Source of the DNA: an uncultured Lachnospiraceae bacterium
GTDB taxonomy: Bacteria; Bacillota; Clostridia; Lachnospirales; Lachnospiraceae
Assembly (NCBI GenBank): GCA_902476265.1
Contig: CABSCP010000022.1
Span: 9,808-73,807, forward strand
Direction: 5' to 3'
Length of the DNA: 64,000 bases
Shown: positions 9,418 to 17,537 of the stretch, piece after piece
How positions within the stretch are numbered: position 1 is the stretch's first letter
Layout: each line of letters begins with the position of its first letter
Position numbers and translations under genes: made by a program
Notes under the pieces: generated by a model
The model's database searches: none
Seen by the model: the letters and a program-made list of their open reading frames with translations, nothing else
What the model was told of the DNA's origin: nothing

Positions 9418-9481
9418 GAAGATAAGAGGGAGCCGGTTTTTTTGCTCACATCGGACAAATTATGAAAACAGGGAGGAGCTT

Positions 9482-10363
9482 ATGAGACTTTATACGGTTG
9501 AAGCACAGGGGAAAAAGCAGGCGGCGGTTTCCTTTGAAAACACAGAGATGCTGTATTTGCTGCCGGAAAACGGGTTCGATATTGCAGATATGCAGCAATT
9601 GATTGAAAGATGGGACAGCGATTTGCAAAAACGGTTATATGGGTTGAAAGAGAACGGAAAGGCTGTTTTGGCAGGCTGCTGTCGAATCTGCGCGCCCATT
9701 GAACGGCCCCGGCAGGATGTGATCTGCCTTGGTATCAACTATTACGCCCATGCACAGGAGGCCGCCGCATTTTCTCAGGAGGCCTTTGGAGGGGAGAGAC
9801 CCTATACCATCTATTTTTCCAAAAGATGCAGCTATTCCCCGGGAACCGGAGAAAAAATCCCAGCTTATGAAGGGTTGGTGGACAGTCTGGATTATGAGGC
9901 GGAACTGGGTGTCATTCTGGGCAGGGATGTGAAGGGGGCCACGGAAGAAAACGCGCTGGAATCCGTTTTTGGTTATACTGTCATCAATGATATCAGCGCC
10001 CGGAATCTGCAGACAAGGCATAAACAGTGGTATCTGGGAAAAAGTCTGGACGGTTTCACACCTATGGGGCCCTGCATCGTGACTGCGGATGAAATTCCGG
10101 ATCCTCAGCGCCTTGCGATCCGCTGTTTTGTAAATGAAGAGCTGCGCCAGGACAGCAATACCGCCCTCCAGATACAGACGGTGGCGGGCGCCATCAGCGA
10201 GCTTTCCCGGGGGATGACCCTTCAAAAAGGCACGATCATCGCCACCGGCACACCGGCCGGCGTGGGAATGGGATTTACACCCCCTCGTTTTTTGAAAAAA
10301 GGGGATAAAATCCGGTGCGAAATCGAAAAAATCGGCGTATTGGAGAATGAAATCGGGGAATAA
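9482..10363 (+). CDS. Fumarylacetoacetate hydrolase (FAH) family protein
   Basis: The product has 293 residues. The C-terminal FAH domain shows LGINYYAHAQE, the metal-binding EAELGVILG segment, NDISARN, the K-S-L-D-G-F-T-P-M-G-P segment and GTPAGVGMG near the end. These are the standard Mg2+/Mn2+ site and fold of acylpyruvases, 2-hydroxyhepta-2,4-diene-1,7-dioate isomerases and oxaloacetate tautomerases. The family cleaves or isomerizes beta-keto acids, and the exact substrate cannot be told from sequence. I chose the ATG with GGGAGGAG upstream, downstream of the mapped promoter. It is a single-gene unit ended by a terminator. Confidence 0.88.
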   Translation: MRLYTVEAQGKKQAAVSFENTEMLYLLPENGFDIADMQQLIERWDSDLQKRLYGLKENGKAVLAGCCRICAPIERPRQDVICLGINYYAHAQEAAAFSQEAFGGERPYTIYFSKRCSYSPGTGEKIPAYEGLVDSLDYEAELGVILGRDVKGATEENALESVFGYTVINDISARNLQTRHKQWYLGKSLDGFTPMGPCIVTADEIPDPQRLAIRCFVNEELRQDSNTALQIQTVAGAISELSRGMTLQKGTIIATGTPAGVGMGFTPPRFLKKGDKIRCEIEKIGVLENEIGE

Positions 10364-10394
10364 CCAAAAATTATTTGATATATATTAAAAGAAT

Positions 10395-10427
10395 CCGGCT
10401 AAAGCATTCGCTTTTGCCGGTTTTTTT
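10395..10427 (+). terminator. Terminator after the FAH-family gene
   Basis: An outer CCGGC/GCCGG stem and an inner AAAGC/GCTTT stem enclose a 4-base loop and run into seven T. It lies just before the convergent araC-type gene and would end transcripts from the plus strand. Confidence 0.85.
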
Positions 10428-10436
10428 GTAGAAACC

Positions 10437-11228
10437 TTATTTCGCTTTCCTTTTACTGTCATTTTTAAAGGGGACCGGGGCCATCCCGTGTATTTGTTGA
10501 AAGACCCGATAAAATGTGCTGATACTTTCAAAACCAGACAGATAACTGATTTCCGTAACAGGAAGATCTGTGGTAGTCAGCATTTTATCGGCATGTTGGA
10601 TTCTGAGTGTATTCAGATAAGTGTTGAAATTACAGCCTATGCGCTGAGAAAAGCAGCGGGATATCTGAAATTTACTGATTCCCATTTGATGGGAAAGATC
10701 GTTTAAAGAAATATTTTCTGTAAAATGGTTAGATAGATAAGTCAGCAGGTTTGGTAAAAAATCATCTGTTTTAGGACAGGTGACCAGGGATAGTCTGCCC
10801 AATACCTGTCCCAGAATTATTGTCAGATAACCCTGCAAAAGACTTTGATCACCATCCCAGTAACGATCCAATACAACTGTGTTAAAGGCGTGAACGATAT
10901 CCGGATGTACTTGGGAAGCATCTAAAAAGGGAAATTCGGGCTGCTTTAAAAATAGCAATTGGTAATAGTTTTCCACAAGCTTCGGTGAAAAGATCAAAGT
11001 GAGTACATAATTATACTGAGTGGTGTGATAGCTGTGTATCTGATTGGGAAAAACAATGGAAAGTTCCCCGGGATTCAGCGTTTTCTGAATATTTCCAATG
11101 TTAACATTCAGGCTGCCCTCGCAAACATATAACAATTCTATTTTTTCATGGATATGCGGATAGAAATTCATTCGATCCACAAAGAATGCTTCATAATTTA
11201 CATCTCGTTTTTCATATAAAACAGACAT
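10437..11228 (-). CDS. AraC-family transcriptional regulator with cupin sensor domain
   Basis: The 263-residue protein has an N-terminal cupin-like arabinose-binding fold (about 1-140, with the FYPHIHEKIELLY strand and NPGELSIVFPNQIHSY). The C-terminal double helix-turn-helix occupies about 160-260, with ISLNDLSHQMGISKFQISRCF and the conserved ISYLSGFESISTFYRVFQ. Its ATG has GGAGG upstream. It is transcribed divergently from the sugar ABC transporter and GH3 glycosidase genes, so the natural inference is a local activator responding to the imported glycoside. A perfect inverted repeat in the shared intergenic region is a candidate operator. Confidence 0.9.
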   Translation of the reverse strand: MSVLYEKRDVNYEAFFVDRMNFYPHIHEKIELLYVCEGSLNVNIGNIQKTLNPGELSIVFPNQIHSYHTTQYNYVLTLIFSPKLVENYYQLLFLKQPEFPFLDASQVHPDIVHAFNTVVLDRYWDGDQSLLQGYLTIILGQVLGRLSLVTCPKTDDFLPNLLTYLSNHFTENISLNDLSHQMGISKFQISRCFSQRIGCNFNTYLNTLRIQHADKMLTTTDLPVTEISYLSGFESISTFYRVFQQIHGMAPVPFKNDSKRKAK

Positions 11229-11285
11229 TATTGACAGCCTCCAAATGCAATATTTGAGAAGTTTATATTTTAATATAAGAAGAAT

Positions 11286-11312
11286 TTTACTATATATTTA
11301 GTGTATAGTAAA
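11286..11312. promoter_or_regulatory. Perfect inverted repeat in the araC/ABC divergent region, candidate operator
   Basis: TTTACTATA (11286-11294) and TATAGTAAA (11304-11312) are perfect 9-bp arms around a 9-bp AT-rich centre. The centre-to-centre distance is 18 bp, close to two helical turns. It lies about 60 bp upstream of the regulator start and 120 bp before the binding-protein gene. Binding by the adjacent AraC protein is inferred from position only. Confidence 0.5.
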
Positions 11313-11430
11313 TAGCGTAGAGATAAAAATGCACAACACAAGGTGGAAATAACTGGAAAAGTTGTGTAATTTAATCAATTCCATAAATGGGTGCACACTT
11401 TGATGGGATAGAAAATTGGGAGGTAAAGGG

Positions 11431-12681
11431 ATGTTAAATAAAACGATTACAAAACTATTTTGTACGGCGGCTGTTATGGCGCTTACAGTATTTGGAACAA
11501 CAGGGTGCGGAGATGCAAAGGAAATTGAATTTTGGAATCTTTGTACAGGACCGGACGGAGAGAACATGGTGGCTCTTATTGATGGGTTTAACGAAACAAA
11601 TCCGGCGTATAAAGTAAAAAATGTGACCATGGAAGGCGGAGATTTATATACAAAAATTCCGACGGTCGTAAATTCCGGAAAGGGGATTCCGGATCTTGCG
11701 CTGATTAATGATATTTCCAGGCTGCGCATGTTTTATGAGCAGGGACTTTTGGAACCGGTGGATGAGGTCCTGACGGTAAATGTGCCTGAACTCTCGAAAG
11801 AAAATTATCGAGAGGCGGCGTGGAATGTAGGAACGTGGAACGGAAAACAGTATTCAATTCCGTTGGACGTGGGAGTTACAGGAATTGTCTATAATAAGGA
11901 TCTGGTTGAAAAGTATGCACCGGGAGCTCTGGATGATAATGTAATCACGGTTGACGAAATGATGGAAATTCTTCCGAAGGCAAAAGCGGATGGCCTGAGA
12001 ACACACACACCGGCTTTTTTTGCCTATGAGCAAATGGTTTCTCTGGCAAAACAGCTGGGAGGGGAACTTTTCGATGAAAATGATAATCCCACGATAAATA
12101 CACCTGAGTTTAAACAGGCGATTCAGACCTTAAAAGACATTATCGATCAGGGAGGCGGCAGCGATAACGGGGAAGATAACCTGCAGCTGTTTATGTCCAA
12201 AGGTTCTGTCTTCACCCATACCGGAGTTTGGGATAAGAACTCACTGGATAAGGCAGAGGACCTGAATTGGGGAATGTGTAATACACTGGCATATAATCCG
12301 GATGTTTTCTATAATGTTTCTTTTACAAATCAGTTTATTATGTTAAAAGACGAACATAGGGATTCGAAAAAAGAGAAGGTGATTGCAGACTTCCTGAATT
12401 ATGTGAGGGAACATTCAGATGTATGGGCTCGATCCGGTCAGGTTCCGGCCAGCAATGCGGTGGACGATTTCAATGAATTTAAAGATATGAAACAACATTT
12501 ATTTATTGAAACGCCGGAAGAAGAAAATGCAATAGTCATTAATACTTTCCGCTATGGAGGATATGCATCCGACGCTTTTGGAACAGTTTTAAATGATGCT
12601 TTGTATGGAAATATCAGCATTGATGATGCGCTGGCTCAGGTGCAGAAAGAAGTGGAAGATAAAATCGCACAGGCCCAGTGA
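11431..12681 (+). CDS. Sugar ABC transporter substrate-binding lipoprotein
   Basis: The 416-residue product begins with a lipoprotein signal peptide ending in the lipobox TTGC (Cys near residue 26). The mature part resembles extracellular solute-binding family 1 proteins (UgpB/MalE type), starting EIEFWNLCTGPDG and including VYNKDLVEKY and FTHTGVWDKNS. It would capture an oligosaccharide or glycoside outside the membrane and deliver it to the two permeases that follow. I use the ATG at 11431, with GGGAGG 7 bases upstream, rather than the TTG at 11416. Codon use is more AT-rich than in the flanking core genes, as in the whole cluster to 16647. Confidence 0.92.
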   Translation: MLNKTITKLFCTAAVMALTVFGTTGCGDAKEIEFWNLCTGPDGENMVALIDGFNETNPAYKVKNVTMEGGDLYTKIPTVVNSGKGIPDLALINDISRLRMFYEQGLLEPVDEVLTVNVPELSKENYREAAWNVGTWNGKQYSIPLDVGVTGIVYNKDLVEKYAPGALDDNVITVDEMMEILPKAKADGLRTHTPAFFAYEQMVSLAKQLGGELFDENDNPTINTPEFKQAIQTLKDIIDQGGGSDNGEDNLQLFMSKGSVFTHTGVWDKNSLDKAEDLNWGMCNTLAYNPDVFYNVSFTNQFIMLKDEHRDSKKEKVIADFLNYVREHSDVWARSGQVPASNAVDDFNEFKDMKQHLFIETPEEENAIVINTFRYGGYASDAFGTVLNDALYGNISIDDALAQVQKEVEDKIAQAQ

Positions 12682-12710
12682 CAGCAGAGCATTGAAAGGG
12701 AGGAGCCGCT

Positions 12711-13622
12711 TTGAAAGAATCGTCAGAAAAATTACCGAAACAGATTTCCATGAAGACAAGGAGAAAAGTTATTCCGCTATTGTTCATTACGCCCCATTTG
12801 ATTTTGTTTTTGATCTTTTCAATCATTCCGATTGGATATGGGCTTTATATTTCGTTTTGTAAATGGAACTTTTTGGGGACGCCGCAATGGGTGGGATTTG
12901 CCAATTATGAAGAAATCCTTTTCCGGTTTGATTCTACTTATTACAGGCAGTTTATGAACGGATTGAAAAATACCTTTCTTGCAGTCCTTGTTAATGTGCC
13001 GCCGAGTATTGTGATTCCGCTGATTCTTGCAGTTGCATTGAATGTGAAAGTAAAAGGCTCCCGCTTTTTTCAGTCAGTTTTTTATTTGCCTTGTTTATTA
13101 TCTTTGTCGGCAGTAGCAATTATATGGATTCAAATGCTAAATAAGCGTTTTGGTGTTCCGAGTATATGGGGAATAGAAACGGCACTTACGGTAGAACAGC
13201 CCTGGGCTTGGGTGACAATTGTACTGATGTCTACCTGGTGGGGAATCGGTACTAATATGGTTATTTATCAGGCAGCAATAGGCGGTGTGCCAAAAGAATT
13301 ATATGAATCCGCTTCAATAGACGGGGCAGGTGCAATTCGCCGTTTCTGTTCGATAACGATACCTTCCATCCGTTTTCAGCTGCTTTATACAATTGTAATG
13401 TCCACCATTGCAGGGTTTAATATTTATGGACAGCCTCTTATGCTGACGGAAGGGGGGCCGAATGGGACTACTACCGTCCTGATTATGGAGATTAGAAAAC
13501 TTGCATTTGGTACAGGGCAGCCGATTGCCGGAATGGCTTCTGCAATGGCGATCTGTCTGGGAATTGTTATATTAGTGATATCCGCGCTGCAGTTTCTGTT
13601 GATAACAAGAAAAGAGGATTAA
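12711..13622 (+). CDS. Sugar ABC transporter permease (MalF/UgpA type)
   Basis: The 303-residue membrane protein has about six transmembrane segments, the first near residues 21-41. The cytoplasmic loop motif typical of binding-protein-dependent permeases is seen as YESASIDGAGAIRRF, followed by IPSIRF. The start is TTG at 12711, supported by GGGAGGAG 6 bases upstream; no better ATG exists before the first helix. It forms a heterodimer with the next permease. No ATP-binding subunit is encoded nearby, so a shared MsmX-type ATPase elsewhere in the genome is expected. Confidence 0.93.
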   Translation: MKESSEKLPKQISMKTRRKVIPLLFITPHLILFLIFSIIPIGYGLYISFCKWNFLGTPQWVGFANYEEILFRFDSTYYRQFMNGLKNTFLAVLVNVPPSIVIPLILAVALNVKVKGSRFFQSVFYLPCLLSLSAVAIIWIQMLNKRFGVPSIWGIETALTVEQPWAWVTIVLMSTWWGIGTNMVIYQAAIGGVPKELYESASIDGAGAIRRFCSITIPSIRFQLLYTIVMSTIAGFNIYGQPLMLTEGGPNGTTTVLIMEIRKLAFGTGQPIAGMASAMAICLGIVILVISALQFLLITRKED

Positions 13623-13654
13623 AGTTTTCATTTAGGAGGACAGAAGCAAAAATT

Positions 13655-14497
13655 ATGAACAGACATGTAAAAACGGTAAAAATACTGACCTTCCTTTTTC
13701 TGCTGACATTAGCGCTCATCTGGCTGTTTCCGGCGGTCTGGGGTGTATGCACATCCTTTAAATCTGAAGCGGAGATTAAAACGACGGGATTTCATATTCT
13801 GCCGATGGAATGGGTGCTGGATAATTATGTGAAGGTAATATGGAACAAAAATAATTTTCCTGTTATACGCTGGTTTTTCAACTCAACCTTGATGGCAGGA
13901 ATATCCACGATAATTTCCGTCATACTTGTTTCAATTACAGCATACGGATATACAAGATTTGAATTTCCACTGTTAAATAGGCTGTTTTATATAGTAATGG
14001 CGATTTCTTTATTTCCGTCTATTGTAAATTTGATCCCGTTATATAAAATAGTGTCTTCTTTCGGATGGGTGAATACAATTCTGGCGGCAATTGTCCCGGG
14101 ATTTGCCGGTGTGACAAATATTTTTCTGGTGAGACAGTTTTTGCTGGGAATTCCCAGAGAATTTGATGAAGCGGCACGGACAGACGGAGCAAGTGAGATC
14201 AAAACCTTTACATTTATATTAGTACCGATGTTAAAACCGGTACTTACGGTAGTAGCACTTTTTAATTTTACCGGTGTATGGAATGATTTTCTCTGGCCCA
14301 CAATTGTGTTCAATGATATTGAGAGAATGCCAATAACGGCAGGTTTGCAGCTGATGAGAGGACCTTATAAAACCTTTGATATCGGTGTTATTTTGGCGGC
14401 GGCCATGATTGCCATAGTCCCCACTTTCGTTATTTATTTGTTTTCACAGAAATATTTTTTGAGTTCTTTGTCGCTGGGAGCGGGAATTAAAGGATAA
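13655..14497 (+). CDS. Sugar ABC transporter permease (MalG/UgpE type)
   Basis: The 280-residue protein has six predicted helices and the inner-membrane permease loop FDEAARTDGASEIKTF. It is the second half of the importer and ends in a typical SLSLGAGIKG tail. TAGGAGG stands upstream of the ATG, with a rather long spacer. A terminator hairpin follows the gene, before the GH3 gene, so the glycosidase may be made at a lower level than the transporter. Confidence 0.93.
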   Translation: MNRHVKTVKILTFLFLLTLALIWLFPAVWGVCTSFKSEAEIKTTGFHILPMEWVLDNYVKVIWNKNNFPVIRWFFNSTLMAGISTIISVILVSITAYGYTRFEFPLLNRLFYIVMAISLFPSIVNLIPLYKIVSSFGWVNTILAAIVPGFAGVTNIFLVRQFLLGIPREFDEAARTDGASEIKTFTFILVPMLKPVLTVVALFNFTGVWNDFLWPTIVFNDIERMPITAGLQLMRGPYKTFDIGVILAAAMIAIVPTFVIYLFSQKYFLSSLSLGAGIKG

Positions 14498-14502
14498 AAA
14501 AG

Positions 14503-14550
14503 GCTCCGATGTCTGACGTCTTGTAAAAGACAGGGGCATCGGAGCTTTTT
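14503..14550 (+). terminator. Intercistronic terminator between permease and GH3 gene
   Basis: A 9-bp stem GCTCCGATG/CATCGGAGC encloses a second small GTCTT/AAGAC hairpin and runs into five T. It would reduce but probably not abolish readthrough into the GH3 gene 31 bp further on, for which no separate promoter is evident. Confidence 0.75.
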
Positions 14551-14580
14551 AAAAAATCGGATTTACAGGAGAGTTAGAAC

Positions 14581-16647
14581 ATGAAATGTACAAAAAAATA
14601 CCGTCTTTCCTATTCGAAAAAGGCGGAAGAAATCGTAGCAGGATTAACCCTGCAAGAAAAAATCAGTTTGATGGGCGGAAATAACGGACAAATGGAAAGC
14701 CCTGCAGATGCAAAACTGGATCATTACAACTATATGCCTTTTCCGGCGGGAGGAATTGAACGGCTGCATATTCCGCCTGTGTTGTTTTGTGACGGTCCCA
14801 GAGGAGTGGTCTGCGGAACGGGAAAAACAACATGCTTTCCGGTAAGTATGCTGCGGGGAGCTACTTTTGATACGGAACTGGAAGAAAAAATCGGGCATGC
14901 CGTAGGGAAGGAAACAAAGGCATCGAAAGGAAATCTTTTTGCGGGAGTTTGCATAAACCTGCCTTATCATCCGGGGTGGGGGAGAAGTCAGGAGACTTAC
15001 GGAGAGGACAGCTTCCACATTTCAGAAATGGGAAGTGCGATGGTGCGGGGAATACAGGAAGAGAATGTGATAGCCTGCCTGAAACATTTTGCTTTTAACT
15101 CCATGGAAATTTCCAGATTTAAGGTAAATATTTCCTGTGATGTGCGCACAGAAAGGGAAGTGTATTTAAAACATTTTGAAAAATGTATTAAAGCGGGCGC
15201 TGGAGCTGTTATGAGTTCTTATAATAAGTATCATAATGTATACTGTGGACATAATGACTACCTTTTAAACCAGGTACTGAAAAAAGAATGGGATTTTGAC
15301 GGGTTTGTCATGAGCGATTTTAACTGGGGAGTCCGCGATACAATAGAAGCGGCAAACGGCGGTCAAACAATGGAAATGTGTGAAACAAAATATTTCGGCA
15401 GACGGCTGGAAGAAGCTGTGAAAAGCGGACAGGTTTCGGAAGCCTGTATTGATGATGCGGCGCTCAGAATAGTGCGTACCCTGCTGGCTTTTACACAGGC
15501 AGATGAAAAAGAGTATAAAGAGGAACTGCTGGGATGCAGGGAACATATCGATTTGGCACTGCAGGCGGCAAGAGAAGGGATTACATTGCTGTGTAATGAT
15601 AAAAATGTGCTTCCTTTTTGCGAAGAGAAGATAAAAAGGATTGCGGTTATCGGCAGACTTGCGGATACTGAAGTGACAGGGGACCACGGCTCCAGCAGAG
15701 TGTTTCCACCATATGTTATATCTCCTTTAAGCGGGATTAGAAAGCGCTTAAAAGATGATAATATTAAAATTATATATGAAGATGGAACAGATATTGAAAA
15801 AGCTATGAAAGCGGCATCAACGTCAGATGCTGTAGTTTTTGTTGTTGGATATGACTATTTCGACGAAGGGGAGTATGTCCTGAAGGATGAAACGAATACG
15901 GCAGGCGGAGGATACGGAGGTGACAGAACGGAATCCTTAGGGCTGCATGAAGAGGATGTAGAGCTTTTACGGCGGGTTGGTCCCTGTAATGAAAACAGCG
16001 TTGCGGTTTTGATTGGAGGCAATGCGATATTAATAGAGAGGTTTAAAGAATATGTCAGCGCTGTCATTATGGCATTTTATCCCGGAATGGAAGGGGGGAC
16101 TGCTCTGGCGGAAATTCTGTTTGGCGATGTAAATCCAAGCGGGAAACTGCCTTTTGTGCTGCCGAAGAAGGAATGTGATCTGCCGGACATCTGCTGGGAT
16201 ACGGAAGAACAATATTACGATTATTTTCACGGTTATGCAAAGTTGGATAAAGAGGGGATAGAGCCGGCGGTTCCTTTTGGATTTGGCCTGTCCTATACAA
16301 AATTTGAGGTGAAAAATGCCGGATTTATTGTTGCAGATGGATATATAAAAGCGTCCTGTGAAATCGAAAATGTGGGTGAAAGAAAAGGCGCAGAGGTATT
16401 GCAGTTTTATGTGGGATTTCCCCGGTCAAAGGTGAAACGGCCGGTGAAGACTTTGTGCGGGTTTAAAAGGGTTGAACTTTCCCCTGGGGAATACAGAGCG
16501 GTGGAGATTTCCTGTCCGGTCCGGGAATTGGACTGGTATAATCCGGAAACTCGAAAATGGGAAACGGAGAGAAATGTTTATACGGGATATATTGGGACCA
16601 GCAGCGCACTGAGGGATCTTTTAAAGGGAGAATTTACGCTGGGGTGA
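14581..16647 (+). CDS. Glycoside hydrolase family 3 beta-glycosidase
   Basis: The 688-residue cytoplasmic enzyme (no signal peptide) has a TIM-barrel catalytic domain (about 20-320), a C-terminal alpha/beta sandwich (about 335-540) and a fibronectin III-like domain at the end. The catalytic nucleophile is probably Asp246 in VMSDFNWG. Upstream it keeps FCDGPRGV, the SQETYGED-like motif and CLKHFAFNS with the conserved Lys-His. Downstream it has FPFGFGLSY-like residues (VPFGFGLSYTKF). It likely cleaves the imported glycoside, releasing a beta-linked sugar. The exact specificity (glucose, xylose, N-acetylglucosamine) is open. GAGAG precedes the ATG. Confidence 0.93.
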   Translation: MKCTKKYRLSYSKKAEEIVAGLTLQEKISLMGGNNGQMESPADAKLDHYNYMPFPAGGIERLHIPPVLFCDGPRGVVCGTGKTTCFPVSMLRGATFDTELEEKIGHAVGKETKASKGNLFAGVCINLPYHPGWGRSQETYGEDSFHISEMGSAMVRGIQEENVIACLKHFAFNSMEISRFKVNISCDVRTEREVYLKHFEKCIKAGAGAVMSSYNKYHNVYCGHNDYLLNQVLKKEWDFDGFVMSDFNWGVRDTIEAANGGQTMEMCETKYFGRRLEEAVKSGQVSEACIDDAALRIVRTLLAFTQADEKEYKEELLGCREHIDLALQAAREGITLLCNDKNVLPFCEEKIKRIAVIGRLADTEVTGDHGSSRVFPPYVISPLSGIRKRLKDDNIKIIYEDGTDIEKAMKAASTSDAVVFVVGYDYFDEGEYVLKDETNTAGGGYGGDRTESLGLHEEDVELLRRVGPCNENSVAVLIGGNAILIERFKEYVSAVIMAFYPGMEGGTALAEILFGDVNPSGKLPFVLPKKECDLPDICWDTEEQYYDYFHGYAKLDKEGIEPAVPFGFGLSYTKFEVKNAGFIVADGYIKASCEIENVGERKGAEVLQFYVGFPRSKVKRPVKTLCGFKRVELSPGEYRAVEISCPVRELDWYNPETRKWETERNVYTGYIGTSSALRDLLKGEFTLG

Positions 16648-16774
16648 GAATAACCGCCCTTTTCGTCTCTTCTTTTCGCGCTATTTCGCCATTTTCCGAA
16701 AGAAAACGGACAAAAACAGGGAAAAATAACTCGAAACCAGGCAGTTTTCCACGTTTTTGGTCGATACCAATTTC

Positions 16775-16804
16775 TTGCAGAAACCTTCATTTTGAGACTA
16801 TAAT
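16775..16804 (+). promoter_or_regulatory. Sigma-A-type promoter for the short spo0A gene
   Basis: TTGCAG (16775-16780), an 18-bp spacer and TATAAT (16799-16804) lie 83 bp upstream of the spo0A start. This shows the shortened gene has its own vegetative-type promoter. No convincing 0A box (TGTCGAA core) was found next to it. The rest of the 16648-16886 gap holds no recognisable gene and no receiver-domain remnant in any frame. Confidence 0.75.
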
Positions 16805-16886
16805 GAGCATGCCACAGGGGAAAAGGCAGTCGGAAACGGACGTTTTTTCCGGGCTGGTCAGGTAAAAACAAAATTGGAGGAACATT

Positions 16887-17414
16887 ATGGAACAGCTTAG
16901 TATGACTGCAGGAAAAGAGAGCGAAAGAGTGGTGCAGATTCTTACGGATCTGATGAAAAACAATAGAGAATTTCAGATTATGATCACCGTGCCGGCGGCA
17001 GAGAACGGGAATCGTATCGAAGCGAAAACAGAAAATGAGACCATACATACCTATGCGGCCACAAGGGATCTGGAAAAGGATGTGACGGACATGATTCATG
17101 AGATCGGCGTACCCGCCCACATCAAAGGATACCAGTATCTGCGGGATGCCATCCAGATGTCGGTCAACGATATGGATATGCTGGGATCCATCACAAAGAC
17201 GCTTTATCCTACGATTGCGGAAAAATATCAGACCACTTCCAGCCGTGTGGAAAGGGCCATCCGCCATGCCATTGAAGTGGCGTGGAACAGAGGGCGGATG
17301 GAAACTCTGGACTCCCTTTTTGGCTACACCATCAACACTGGCAAGGGAAAACCCACCAATTCCGAGTTTATTGCGCTGATCGCCGATAAAATCCGGCTGC
17401 AGTATAAGGAATGA
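16887..17414 (+). CDS. spo0A: Spo0A with intact DNA-binding domain but missing receiver domain
   Basis: The 175-residue protein has the complete Spo0A effector domain at about residues 61-175. It shows MIHEIGVPAHIKGYQYLR, the recognition helix TTSSRVERAIRHAIEVAW and SLFGYT, and ends near KPTNSEFIALIADK. Normal Spo0A has about 260-270 residues with a CheY-like receiver in front. Here only about 36 residues resembling the receiver start remain (MEQLSMTAGKESERVVQILTDL), with the acidic DDN pocket replaced by GKES. The segment with the phospho-acceptor Asp and the switch Thr/Lys is absent, although the reading frame is open. A good GGAGG site precedes the ATG. It may act without phosphorylation, or be an internally deleted allele or assembly error. 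Confidence 0.93.
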   Translation: MEQLSMTAGKESERVVQILTDLMKNNREFQIMITVPAAENGNRIEAKTENETIHTYAATRDLEKDVTDMIHEIGVPAHIKGYQYLRDAIQMSVNDMDMLGSITKTLYPTIAEKYQTTSSRVERAIRHAIEVAWNRGRMETLDSLFGYTINTGKGKPTNSEFIALIADKIRLQYKE

Positions 17415-17448
17415 ATTTTGGTTTGCCGGGAAACGGGAGAAAAAGTCC

Positions 17449-17506
17449 TTTCATTAACGATGGGAATGATGTATAATAAATAAAAGACTTGCTTTGGGGA
17501 AAGCAA
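17449..17506 (+). promoter_or_regulatory. Probable glgA promoter and leader hairpin
   Basis: A perfect -10 TATAAT (17472-17477) has only a weak -35 (TTTCAT, 17449-17454) at 17 bp. Just downstream, TTGCTTT/AAAGCAA (17489-17506) forms a 7-bp hairpin with a GGGG loop in the leader. The weak -35 suggests that an activator may be needed, which is an inference. Confidence 0.45.
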
Positions 17507-17537
17507 ATCACATCACATCTACATGGGAGGATACATC

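Noticed and set aside
9416..9481. Longer N-terminus for the FAH-family protein
   Set aside because: The ATG at 9416 lies within the -10 box of the promoter, so it cannot be in the mRNA; 9482 has a proper ribosome site.
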